A stretch of DNA of 64,000 nucleotides, taken from the NCBI RefSeq assembly GCF_028656955.1, contig NZ_JAMDGY010000013.1, forward strand, positions 61,944 to 125,943, in the 5' to 3' direction. A program made the translations under genes and the position numbers. Below, piece after piece: positions 18,541-26,442 of this stretch. Origin of the DNA: Pseudomonas fontis (lineage in GTDB: Bacteria; Pseudomonadota; Gammaproteobacteria; Pseudomonadales; Pseudomonadaceae). How positions within the stretch are numbered: position 1 is the first letter of the stretch; each line of letters begins with the position of its first letter. The notes beneath the pieces were generated by a model, which was not told where the DNA came from, made no database searches, and saw nothing but the letters and a program-made list of their open reading frames with translations.

Positions 18541-18574
18541 AAAAAAGGGCAGACCCCAAGGCCTGCCCTTTTTC
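18541..18574. terminator. bidirectional intrinsic terminator
   Basis: AAAAAAGGGCAG-ACCCCAAGGC-CTGCCCTTTTTC forms a GC stem with a T-run on either strand. It lies between the 175-residue gene (plus) and speC (minus), which converge here, and can serve both. Confidence 0.85.
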
Positions 18575-18589
18575 AATCAGCGTACGTGC

Positions 18590-19753
18590 TTACACGTAGA
18601 ACGCCTTCAGCGGCGGGAAGCCGTTGAATTCCACCGCGCTGTAGCTGGTGGTGTAGGCGCCGGTCGACAGCCAGTACAGGCGGTCACCGATGGCCAGGTT
18701 CAGCGGCAGGCCGTACTTGTAATGCTCGTACATGATGTCGGCGCTGTCACAGGTAGGGCCGGCGATGACCACTTCTTCCATCTCGCCTTTCTTCTCGGTC
18801 CAGATCGGGAACTTGATCGACTCGTCCATGGTTTCGATCAGGCCGGAGAACTTGCCCACGTCGGTGTACACCCAGCGCTCGACCGCGGTGCGCGATTTGC
18901 GCGCCACCAGCACCACTTCGCTGACCAGGATGCCGGCGTTGGCAATCAGCGAACGGCCCGGCTCCAGGATGATTTCCGGCAGGTCGTCGCCAAAATCTTC
19001 CTTGAGGAAGCGGATGATCTCTTCGGCGTAGGTTTCCAGGCTGTTGGTCCGGGTGATGTAGTTGGCCGGGAAGCCGCCACCCATGTTGATCAGCTTGAGC
19101 TCGATGCCGTCTTCTTCTTTAAGACGCTCGAAGATCACCTTCACCTTGGCGATGGCGGCGTCCCACACGCTGATGTCACGTTGCTGCGAACCGACGTGGA
19201 AGGAAATGCCATAAGGCACCAGGCCCAGGTCACGGGCCAGGATCAGCAGGTCCATGGCCATGTCGGTCTGGCAGCCGAATTTGCGCGACAGCGGCCAGTC
19301 AGCGGTGGTGGAGCCTTCGGTGAGGATGCGCACGTAGACTTTCGAACCCGGTGCGGCCTTGGCGATGTTGCGCAGGTCGGCTTCGGAGTCGGTGGCAAAC
19401 AGGCGCACGCCCTTCTCGAAGAAATAGCGGATGTCCTTGGACTTCTTGATGGTGTTGCCGTAGCTGATGCGATCAGGGCTGACGCCACGGTCCATGACCT
19501 TGTCCAGCTCGTAGATCGAAGCGATGTCGAAGCTCGAGCCTTTTTCCTTGAGCAGGTCGATGATCTCGACCGCCGGGTTGGCCTTGACCGCGTAGTAGAC
19601 CTTGGCGAATTCGAAACCGGCGCGCAGGTCGTCGTAGGCCTGGCTGATCATCTGGGTATCGATGACCACGAACGGGGTTTCTTGCTTGTCGGCGAACGCC
19701 TTCATTTTCTGAAAGGTATCGCGCGCGAAGTAGTCTTCGACTTGAATCGACAT
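18590..19753 (-). CDS. speC: ornithine/lysine decarboxylase (fold III, PLP)
   Basis: A 387-residue PLP enzyme of the alanine-racemase-fold (group IV) family, close to the Pseudomonas protein annotated as lysine/ornithine decarboxylase. It makes putrescine (and possibly cadaverine). Visible motifs are the PLP lysine in YYAVKAN, HVGSQ, the phosphate-binding GGG in NMGGGFP, EPGRSL, and the active-site cysteine in GPTCDSAD. Start ATG 19753 (MSIQVEDYF) matches homologues; a GGAG lies upstream. The frame stays open for another 65 codons up to ATG 19948, just after the predicted promoter, discussed separately. The gene is monocistronic and converges with the orphan gene. Confidence 0.93.
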   Translation of the reverse strand: MSIQVEDYFARDTFQKMKAFADKQETPFVVIDTQMISQAYDDLRAGFEFAKVYYAVKANPAVEIIDLLKEKGSSFDIASIYELDKVMDRGVSPDRISYGNTIKKSKDIRYFFEKGVRLFATDSEADLRNIAKAAPGSKVYVRILTEGSTTADWPLSRKFGCQTDMAMDLLILARDLGLVPYGISFHVGSQQRDISVWDAAIAKVKVIFERLKEEDGIELKLINMGGGFPANYITRTNSLETYAEEIIRFLKEDFGDDLPEIILEPGRSLIANAGILVSEVVLVARKSRTAVERWVYTDVGKFSGLIETMDESIKFPIWTEKKGEMEEVVIAGPTCDSADIMYEHYKYGLPLNLAIGDRLYWLSTGAYTTSYSAVEFNGFPPLKAFYV

Positions 19754-19963
19754 GCTTGGGGACTCCATGGGCAAACTGAAAAAATAAGTGGCTGCAACTG
19801 AACGTCCTCCGTATCCCCACTTTGGTTCGCCTACTTCCCAAGGCATGTCGCCGAAAGCAAAAAGGTCAACCGTGCCTGATACACAAAGCGGCGGGTGACC
19901 TTGCTGTCTCGTCGTCAGTACTTGAGCCGGATGGATCGTTTCCAGCATGGACGTTCGGCGCGA

Positions 19964-19992
19964 ACTTTAGGACCTGAAGGGTTCAAGATCAA
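19964..19992 (-). promoter_or_regulatory. sigma-70 promoter of speC
   Basis: On the minus strand TTGATC (19992-19987), a 17-base spacer and TAAAGT (19969-19964) resemble a housekeeping promoter. Transcription would start near 19957, leaving a leader of about 200 bases before speC. Confidence 0.6.
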
Positions 19993-20346
19993 CAAAAAAT
20001 GTCGCGTTTTCGCACACGTCTGTCGCCCTGAATCGGCCAGCCACACTGCAGCCGACCCAGGTAAACAGTAGGCGTTCAATTTGATGACAAAAGCGTTAAA
20101 AATACCGATATACGCGGGGATCTTCCGCTCAACGGCAGGGGTGGCCCGTGTGGGGAATTATCGGCGACGTTGGCGACGAAACACCGCCAAAAGGCCTCGA
20201 TTGCGTCCCACGAGATCCCTAGGCGGCGACGCTGTGCCGTTCATATTTTTTTCCGCCATGGCGCGCGGTTTTTTTTCGTTCGGCGGGCAATTTTTTTTCC
20301 TTAACATTCGTTTCGTCGGCAGGTGCGATCTCCGATTGCTCGCCTT

Positions 20347-20365
20347 AATAAGAAACATTACTATT
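20347..20365. promoter_or_regulatory. possible Fur box upstream of fecI
   Basis: AATAAGAAACATTACTATT matches the 19-bp Fur consensus at about 11 of 19 positions and lies 38 bases before the fecI start. Iron-citrate sigma factor genes of the FecI type are normally Fur-repressed, which supports the position. The match itself is modest. Confidence 0.4.
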
Positions 20366-20402
20366 CGAACCCTTCTTCATTGCCTACCGATGACCCCGCA
20401 CC

Positions 20403-20891
20403 GTGTCACGACACAAAGGCTTCCTCGACCACTACAACGAGCTGATCGGCACCTGGACGCGCAAATTGCGCAGTCGTCAGCAGGCCGAGGATCTGGCACA
20501 TGACGCATTTGTGCGGGTGCTGGAAAACGATCAAGGCGCGATCACCCAGCCGCGTGCCTACCTGCACCAGACCGCGCGCAACATTGCGGTCGACGGTTAT
20601 CGCCGCGAAGACCGGCGCCAGGCCATGGAGCAGGATGTCGCCGACTTCGCCCCCGCCGCCAGCGAGGACCCGGAGGTGTACATGCACGCCCTGCAACTGG
20701 CCGACAGCGTCGAGAAGGCCCTGGCGCAGTTGCCGCTCAACTGCCGCCAGGTGTTTGTCTGGCAGAAACTCGAAGGGCTGACCCAGGCGGAAATTGCCGA
20801 ACGGCTGGGTTTGACCAAGAACATGGTCGAAAAGTATATGATCCGCACGCTCCGGCATCTGCGTGAGCACCTGGATGTGTCAACGAGATGA
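20403..20891 (+). CDS. fecI: ECF sigma factor FecI
   Basis: A 162-residue ECF sigma factor with region 2 (residues about 8-75, including AEDLAHDAFVRVL and the DGYRRED segment) and region 4 (about 110-158, with LTQAEIAERLGLTKNMVEKY as the helix-turn-helix). It would direct RNA polymerase to the fecA-type receptor gene. The start is GTG 20403, with no good ribosome-binding site visible; a start elsewhere cannot be excluded. Its stop overlaps the fecR start (ATGA), so the pair is probably translationally coupled. The FecI identity rests on the adjoining fecR-fecA. Confidence 0.9.
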   Translation: MSRHKGFLDHYNELIGTWTRKLRSRQQAEDLAHDAFVRVLENDQGAITQPRAYLHQTARNIAVDGYRREDRRQAMEQDVADFAPAASEDPEVYMHALQLADSVEKALAQLPLNCRQVFVWQKLEGLTQAEIAERLGLTKNMVEKYMIRTLRHLREHLDVSTR

Positions 20892-21886
20892 GTCAGGCGA
20901 ATGTTTTCATGAATCAGGCAATTTGCCCCTGCGGCAATGACGCAGTCCGCGACCAGGCAGCCGAATGGTTTGCCCGTGGCCGCGATGCGCCGCTGGCCGG
21001 TGAGGCGCTGGCGCAGTTCGATGCCTGGCGCGCAGAGCATCCGCAGCACCAACACGAATATGACCTGCTGCGTTGCCTGTGGGGTGCGGCGGACCTGTTG
21101 CAACCCGAACGCCTTGAGGCGTTGTGCGCGCCCGACCCGGTGCGCGTATTGCCTGGGCGGCGGCGTTTGCTCCATCAGGCACTGGCCGCCGGGGTGGTCG
21201 CGGCGGCGGTTGGCCTGGGCTGGTTCGGTTGGCAGCAGCATCAGCTCAATTATCAGGACCAGCTGCAAACCGGCCTCGGCGAGCGCCGGCAATTGAGCCT
21301 GCCTGATGGTTCGCAGCTTGAGATCAACGGGCGCACCCGTTTGCAGGTGCGCTTCAGCGCCGGGCAGCGGGATATCCTGTTGGAGCAGGGCGAAGTGATG
21401 TTCAGCGTGGCCCATGACACGGGCCGGCCGTTCGTGGTCAATACCGGCAATGGCAGCGTAACGGTGACCGGCACACGCTTCGACGTGCGCCGCGATGCCG
21501 AACAGACCCGCGTGGCGGTCGAGCAAGGTTCGGTGCGGGTTCAGGGCCAGGGTGATTCACTCGCGCTGCTCAGTCCGGGGCTGGGCGCGCATATCGATGC
21601 CCAGGGCCGGGTGACCCAGCCCTATGCCGTGGACCCCGCCGCAGTGACGGCGTGGCGCCAGGGCAAGCTGGTGTTCAACGACGTGGCGCTGAGCGACGTG
21701 GTGCAGGAAGTCTCGCGCTATCGCGAACATCCGCTGCGCGTCGCCCCGGGCAAGATCGCGGCGCTGCGCCTGAGCAGCAGCTTCAGCAGCGATGACACCG
21801 ACGCCTTGCTGCGCGCCCTGCCGAGCATCCTGCCGGTGGCCATCCAGCAGCACGCCGACGGCTCCAGCGAAATTATTTCAAAATAA
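20888..21886 (+). CDS. fecR: FecR-type anti-sigma / sigma regulator
   Basis: A 332-residue single-pass inner-membrane regulator. The cytoplasmic N-terminus (residues about 18-60, DQAAEWFARG...FDAWRAEHPQH) is the DUF4880-type sigma-binding domain. One membrane segment lies at about 95-117, and the periplasmic FecR domain follows (about 125-225, LPDGSQLEINGRT, GEVMFSVAHD, TGTRFDVR), then a C-terminal STN-like domain that contacts the receptor. It transmits the ferric-citrate signal from FecA to FecI. It overlaps fecI by four bases and is followed by fecA after 66 bases. Confidence 0.93.
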   Translation: MSQANVFMNQAICPCGNDAVRDQAAEWFARGRDAPLAGEALAQFDAWRAEHPQHQHEYDLLRCLWGAADLLQPERLEALCAPDPVRVLPGRRRLLHQALAAGVVAAAVGLGWFGWQQHQLNYQDQLQTGLGERRQLSLPDGSQLEINGRTRLQVRFSAGQRDILLEQGEVMFSVAHDTGRPFVVNTGNGSVTVTGTRFDVRRDAEQTRVAVEQGSVRVQGQGDSLALLSPGLGAHIDAQGRVTQPYAVDPAAVTAWRQGKLVFNDVALSDVVQEVSRYREHPLRVAPGKIAALRLSSSFSSDDTDALLRALPSILPVAIQQHADGSSEIISK

Positions 21887-21952
21887 AATTCAGGTTTTTT
21901 TCGAGTTGTTCGTCTTCCTCGCCAACTGCAACTGCCAAGCATTTCCATTTGC

Positions 21953-24442
21953 ATGCAGCTGACGCTTTCCGGACATTCAGGACATCTCGACGACGTGAAC
22001 AACAACAAGTGCTCCCCGCGTTCTTCCAGCCGTTCCCGCTGGCTGCCATTGGCGCTGGCCCTGGCGGTCAGCAGTGGCATCGCCAATAGCTATGCCGACC
22101 AGGCCCCAGCGGCCATCCACATCCAGGCGCAATCGCTGGCCTCGGCGCTGAGCCAACTGGGCCAGCAGACGTCGCTGCAGTTGTTCTTCAGCCCTGAGCT
22201 GGTGGCGGGCAAGCAGGCGCCTGCGGTGTCTGGCAACCTGGCGCCGGAGCAGGCGCTGCAAGCCCTGCTGCAAGGCAGCGGGCTGACCTATGAAATCTCC
22301 CAGGGCACCGTGGTGCTGCACGCGGCGCAAGCGCCAGGCGCGCAGGCCAGCGGTACCCTGGAGCTGGCGCCGACCGACATCAGCATGGTTGGCGACTGGC
22401 TTGGCGATGCGCAAGAGCGCGTGGTGCAGAACCATGCCGGCGCGCGCACCGTGGTGCGTCGCGAGGCCATGGTCGAGCAGGGCGCGATGAACGTGCGTGA
22501 TGTGCTCAAGGGCATCCCAGGGGTGCAGGTGCAGGACTCCAACGGCACCGGTGGCAGTGACCTGTCGCTGAACGTCGGGGTACGCGGGCTTACTTCGCGC
22601 CTGTCGCCACGCTCCACCGTGCTGATCGACGGCATTCCGGCCGCGTTTGCCCCGTACGGCCAGCCGCAACTGTCGATGGCACCGATCTCCTCCGGCAACC
22701 TCGACAGCATCGACGTGGTGCGTGGCGCAGGTTCGGTACGCTACGGGCCACAGAACGTCGGCGGGGTGATCAACTTCGTCACCCGGGCGATCCCCGAGAA
22801 GGCCACCGGCGAGTTGTCGACCACCATGCAGACTTCGCGCCACGGTGGCTGGAAGCATATCGAGTCGGCCTTTCTCGGTGGCACCGCCGACAACGGCCTG
22901 GGCGCGGCGCTGATCTACTCCGGGGTCAACGGCAACGGCTATCGCAGCAGCAACAACGGCAACGATATCGACGACGTACTGCTCAAGACCCACTGGGCCC
23001 TGACCGAGCAGGACGAGCTGTCGCTGAACTTCCATTACTACGATGGCAAGGCGGACATGCCGGGCGGCCTGACCCAGGCGCAGTTCGACAAGGACCCGTA
23101 CCAGTCCGATCGCGACTACGACAGCTTTTCCGGGCGTCGCAAGGACGTGTCGCTCAAGTACCTGCGCCAGATCGACGACGTCACCCAGTTCGAAGTGCTG
23201 ACCTACTACACCGACAGTTTCCGTGGCAGCAGCATTGCCGCGCGGGATCAAAAGACCCTGTCGTTCTACCCGCGCAACTACCACACCTTTGCCATCGAGC
23301 CACGGGTGTCGCGGCTGTTCTTTGCCGGCCCGGTGACCCAGGAAGTCAGCGTCGGCTATCGCTACCTGAAGGAAGCGATGCACGAGCAGACCTCGCGCCT
23401 GGCGCTGGTCAACAACGTGCCGACTGTGACCCCGACGTCTGACGGCCACGTGTATCAGGACCGTACCGGTGGCACCGAAGCCAGCGCCTACTACATCGAT
23501 GACAAGATCGATGTCGGCAACTGGACCATCACCCCGGGCATCCGTTTCGAGCACATCAATACCGACTGGCGTGATCGCCCGGTGCCGGGCGTCAACTATG
23601 TGCCGGTGCCGGAGAAGAACCGCAGCATCTCCAGCAACGAACCGCTGCCGGCACTGAGCGTGATGTATCACCTGTCCGATGCCTGGAAGCTGTTCGCCAA
23701 CTACGAGACTTCGTTTGGCAGCCTGCAGTACTTCCAGCTGGGGCAGGGCGGCAATGGCGACTCGACGGCCAATGGCCTGGAGCCAGAGAAAGCCAAGACC
23801 TACGAGATTGGTACGCGCTATAGCGATGGCACTTGGGGTGGTGAGCTGACGGCGTTCTACATCGACTTCGATGACGAGTTGCAATACATCAGCAACGATG
23901 TCGGCTGGACCAACCTGGGCGCGACCAAGCACCAGGGCATCGAGGCTTCGGCGCACTACGACCTGGGGGCGTTTAACCCGTTGTTGCAGGGCTTGAGTGC
24001 GAATGCGGGCTTCACTTATACCCGTGCCACCTATGAAGGTGAGATCCCGGGCTTCAAGGGGCGTGACCTGCCGTTCTATTCGCGCCAGGTGGTCAATGCC
24101 GGGCTGCGTTACGAGGTGGACCGCTGGACCTGGAACCTGGATGCCTTTGCCCAATCCAAGCAGCGTGCGCCGGGTACCGGGATGAACGCCGATGGCAGCT
24201 TCACCGGCAACTACATCACCACGCCGAGCGCTGATGGGCAGTATGGCGATATTCCGGGCTACGTGACCTGGAGTGCACGCGGTGGCTATGACTTCGGCAA
24301 GGAGCTGTCGAACCTGAAGGTCGGCGTCGGGGTAAAGAACATCTTCGACAAGCAGTACTACACCCGTTCCAGCGACAACAACTCGGGGATTTACCTGGGT
24401 GAGCCGCGCACGGTGTATGTGCAGGCCAGTGTAGGGTTCTGA
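21953..24442 (+). CDS. fecA: TonB-dependent ferric-citrate receptor/transducer FecA
   Basis: An 829-residue outer-membrane receptor. After a signal peptide (WLPLALALAVSSGIANSYA) comes the STN signalling domain (residues about 53-118), then the TonB plug and a 22-strand barrel ending in VQASVGF. The plug is strikingly close to E. coli FecA: VGDWLGDA, HAGAR, STVLIDGIPAAFAPYGQPQL, VVRGAGSVRYGPQNVGG and FVTRAIP all have direct counterparts. This supports ferric dicitrate as ligand. The start is uncertain: ATG 21953 lacks a ribosome-binding site, and GTG 21995 would give a shorter signal peptide. No fecBCDE transporter genes follow, so inner-membrane uptake must be encoded elsewhere. Confidence 0.94.
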   Translation: MQLTLSGHSGHLDDVNNNKCSPRSSSRSRWLPLALALAVSSGIANSYADQAPAAIHIQAQSLASALSQLGQQTSLQLFFSPELVAGKQAPAVSGNLAPEQALQALLQGSGLTYEISQGTVVLHAAQAPGAQASGTLELAPTDISMVGDWLGDAQERVVQNHAGARTVVRREAMVEQGAMNVRDVLKGIPGVQVQDSNGTGGSDLSLNVGVRGLTSRLSPRSTVLIDGIPAAFAPYGQPQLSMAPISSGNLDSIDVVRGAGSVRYGPQNVGGVINFVTRAIPEKATGELSTTMQTSRHGGWKHIESAFLGGTADNGLGAALIYSGVNGNGYRSSNNGNDIDDVLLKTHWALTEQDELSLNFHYYDGKADMPGGLTQAQFDKDPYQSDRDYDSFSGRRKDVSLKYLRQIDDVTQFEVLTYYTDSFRGSSIAARDQKTLSFYPRNYHTFAIEPRVSRLFFAGPVTQEVSVGYRYLKEAMHEQTSRLALVNNVPTVTPTSDGHVYQDRTGGTEASAYYIDDKIDVGNWTITPGIRFEHINTDWRDRPVPGVNYVPVPEKNRSISSNEPLPALSVMYHLSDAWKLFANYETSFGSLQYFQLGQGGNGDSTANGLEPEKAKTYEIGTRYSDGTWGGELTAFYIDFDDELQYISNDVGWTNLGATKHQGIEASAHYDLGAFNPLLQGLSANAGFTYTRATYEGEIPGFKGRDLPFYSRQVVNAGLRYEVDRWTWNLDAFAQSKQRAPGTGMNADGSFTGNYITTPSADGQYGDIPGYVTWSARGGYDFGKELSNLKVGVGVKNIFDKQYYTRSSDNNSGIYLGEPRTVYVQASVGF

Positions 24443-24455
24443 GGTGAGCACTCTT

Positions 24456-24549
24456 GTAGCCGCTGCCGACAGGCTGCGCTGGAGCCCGCGAGGGCTCCCA
24501 AAGGCGGCGCCTGCGATGCAGGCGAGCGCAGCCTCACGGCAGCGGCTAC
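24456..24549. repeat. 94-bp palindromic repeat, copy 2
   Basis: It is closely related to the element at 18427-18531, in the same orientation: GTAGCCGCTGCCG at the left, CGGCAGCGGCTAC at the right, and the same nested arms inside. It is about ten bases shorter in the middle. It lies 14 bases past fecA. Confidence 0.8.
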
Positions 24550-24582
24550 GTTGCCAGCGATCTGAAGCAGTGCATGCCTCGC

Positions 24583-24610
24583 CTTGTGGGAGCGGGCTTG
24601 TCCCGCGATG
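24583..24610. repeat. single REP-like palindrome
   Basis: CTTGTGGGAGCGGGCTTGTCCCGCGATG is a REP variant (GCGGGC...GCCCGC type with a mismatch) standing alone between the fecA tail and the mdeR stop codon. Confidence 0.65.
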
Positions 24611-24613
24611 CTT

Positions 24614-25093
24614 TTAGATGTGCTTCTCCGACACCGGAATCACCCGCGTCTGTTTCACCGACTTGAACGAGAAACTCGAGTAGATCTCCTTCACCCCCGG
24701 CAAGCGCTGCAACACCTCGCGGGCAAATTCACCAAACGACTCAAGGTCGCGCGCGAGCACCTCCAGCAAGAAATCATAGCGCCCCGAGATGTTGTGGCAG
24801 GCGACGATCTCCGGGATCTCCATCAGCCGCTGCTCGAACGCCAGGGCCATGTCCTTGGTGTGCGAGTCCATCATGATGCTGACGAACGCCGTGACCCCAA
24901 AGCCCAGCGCCTTGGGTGAAAGGATCGCCTGATAGCCGGTGATATAGCCCGACTCCTCCAGCAACTTGACCCGCCGCCAACACGGTGAGGTGGTCAGCGC
25001 GACGCTGTCTGCCAGCTCGGAAACGGTCAGCCGGGCATTGTCCTGCAAGGCCGCGAGCAGGGCGCGGTCGGTACGGTCGATGGCGCTAGGCAT
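24614..25093 (-). CDS. mdeR: Lrp/AsnC-family regulator MdeR
   Basis: A 159-residue transcription factor. An N-terminal helix-turn-helix (residues about 5-55, including LTVSELADSVALTTSPCWRR) is followed by a RAM ligand-binding domain (about 65-150). Start ATG 25093 follows AGAGGG; upstream in-frame codons are unlikely. It is divergent from mdeA over a 127-base gap, the arrangement known for mdeR in P. putida, where it controls the methionine gamma-lyase genes. Ligand specificity is inferred from the neighbourhood. Confidence 0.85.
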   Translation of the reverse strand: MPSAIDRTDRALLAALQDNARLTVSELADSVALTTSPCWRRVKLLEESGYITGYQAILSPKALGFGVTAFVSIMMDSHTKDMALAFEQRLMEIPEIVACHNISGRYDFLLEVLARDLESFGEFAREVLQRLPGVKEIYSSFSFKSVKQTRVIPVSEKHI

Positions 25094-25220
25094 GTCTTGC
25101 CCTCTATAGCCTGGTTTTGTTGTTTTTATGTCAATAACCACAGGGTGCAGTAGGCATATTTGGAAAAATATCGGCCCTGTAAAGGCATAAGCTTATAACA
25201 AACCACAAGAGGCTGTTGTC
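25094..25220. promoter_or_regulatory. mdeR-mdeA divergent control region
   Basis: The gap contains two AT-rich dyads: imperfect ATATTTGGAAAAATAT at 25156-25171 and perfect ATAAGCTTAT at 25187-25196, just upstream of mdeA. Lrp/AsnC regulators bind AT-rich dyads of this kind, so these are candidate MdeR sites. No clear -35/-10 pair was recognised. Confidence 0.45.
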
Positions 25221-26417
25221 ATGAGCGGCTCTACCCAGCAAACAGGATTTGCAACCCGTGCCATCCACCATGGCTACGATCCCCTGGACCACGGCGGCGC
25301 CCTGGTGCCACCGGTTTACCAGACGGCCACCTTCGCGTTTCCCACGGTCGAATATGGCGCCGCGTGTTTCGCCGGCGAGCAGGCCGGGCACTTCTACAGC
25401 CGGATCTCCAACCCCACCCTGAACCTGCTCGAAGCGCGCATCGCTTCGCTGGAAAACGGCGAAGCCGCGTTGGCATTGGCCTCGGGGATGGGGGCGATCA
25501 CGTCCACGTTCTGGACGCTGCTACGCCCCGGCGATGAAGTGCTGCTGGGCAAGACCCTGTATGGCTGCACCTTCGCCTTCCTGCACCATGGCATCGGCGA
25601 GTTCGGGGTGAAGCTCAAGCATGTCGACATGGCCGACTTGAAGGCCGTCGAAGCAGCGATCACGCCGGCCACGCGGATGATCTACTTCGAGTCACCAGCC
25701 AACCCCAACATGCACCTGGCCGACATTGCCGGCGTGGCGAAAATTGCCCATCAGCACGACGCCCTGCTGGTGGTCGACAACACCTATTGCACGCCCTACC
25801 TGCAACGTCCGCTGGAGCTGGGCGCGGACCTGGTGGTGCATTCGGCGACCAAGTACCTCAGCGGCCATGGCGATATCACCGCCGGGCTGGTGGTGGGCGC
25901 GAAGGCGCTGGTTGACCGTATCCGCCTGGAAGGCCTCAAGGACATGACCGGGGCGGTGATGTCGCCGCATGACGCCAATCTGCTGATGCGCGGCATGAAG
26001 ACCCTCAACCTGCGCATGGACCGCCATTGCAGCAACGCCCAGCAGTTGGCCGAATTCCTCGACAAACAGGCGGAAGTCGAACTGCTGCACTTCCCCGGCT
26101 TGCCGCACTTCCCGCAGTACCAGCTGGCACAACGGCAGATGAGCCAGCCGGGCGGGATGATCGCCTTCGAGCTCAAGGGTGGCATCGTCGCCGGGCGCCG
26201 CTTCATGAATGCCCTGCAACTGTTCAGCCGCGCCGTCAGTCTGGGCGATGCCGAATCCCTGGCCCAACATCCGGCGAGCATGACCCATTCCAGCTATACC
26301 CCAGAAGAGCGTGCCCATTACGGCATCTCCGAGGGGCTGGTGCGGTTGTCGGTGGGCCTGGAAGACATCGCCGACCTGATCGCCGATGTGCAGCAGGCGC
26401 TCAAGGCGAGCGTCTGA
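25221..26417 (+). CDS. mdeA: L-methionine gamma-lyase
   Basis: A 398-residue PLP enzyme of the cystathionine gamma-synthase family that cleaves methionine to methanethiol, 2-oxobutyrate and ammonia. It aligns along its entire length with P. putida methionine gamma-lyase. Characteristic positions are visible: Y59 and R61 in HFYSRISNP, Y114 and C116 in TLYGCTF (C116 marks methionine lyases), and K211 in SATKYLSGHGD. GPTP-like sequence near the end is replaced by the usual SMTHSSYTPEER of this family. mdeB follows 25 bases later. Confidence 0.96.
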   Translation: MSGSTQQTGFATRAIHHGYDPLDHGGALVPPVYQTATFAFPTVEYGAACFAGEQAGHFYSRISNPTLNLLEARIASLENGEAALALASGMGAITSTFWTLLRPGDEVLLGKTLYGCTFAFLHHGIGEFGVKLKHVDMADLKAVEAAITPATRMIYFESPANPNMHLADIAGVAKIAHQHDALLVVDNTYCTPYLQRPLELGADLVVHSATKYLSGHGDITAGLVVGAKALVDRIRLEGLKDMTGAVMSPHDANLLMRGMKTLNLRMDRHCSNAQQLAEFLDKQAEVELLHFPGLPHFPQYQLAQRQMSQPGGMIAFELKGGIVAGRRFMNALQLFSRAVSLGDAESLAQHPASMTHSSYTPEERAHYGISEGLVRLSVGLEDIADLIADVQQALKASV

Positions 26418-26442
26418 AACCGACAGGGATGGGAGTTGGGCG

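Larger units (their letters stand above)
19754..20402. other. speC-fecI intergenic region with T-tracts
   Basis: A 649-base interval between divergent genes. It contains the speC leader (19754 to ~19957) and promoter. Further right it has three long T-tracts on the plus strand (about 20244-20250, 20270-20277 and 20290-20298), two of them preceded by short GC-rich partial palindromes such as CGCCATGGCG. This pattern could mark the 3' end of a small plus-strand RNA. A Fur-box-like sequence is at 20347-20365. No protein gene could be supported. Confidence 0.6.

Noticed and set aside
19754..19948. N-terminal extension of speC to ATG 19948
   Set aside because: Homologues begin at MSIQVEDYF, and the extension has no conserved pattern. 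Kept only as a leader hypothesis.
20158..20358. A 66-codon basic minus-strand frame upstream of fecI
   Set aside because: The lysine runs simply translate the poly-A complement of the T-tracts; no ribosome-binding site and no conserved pattern.
21977..24451. An 824-codon minus-strand frame opposite fecA
   Set aside because: Shadow of a well-supported TonB receptor; no start signals or domains.
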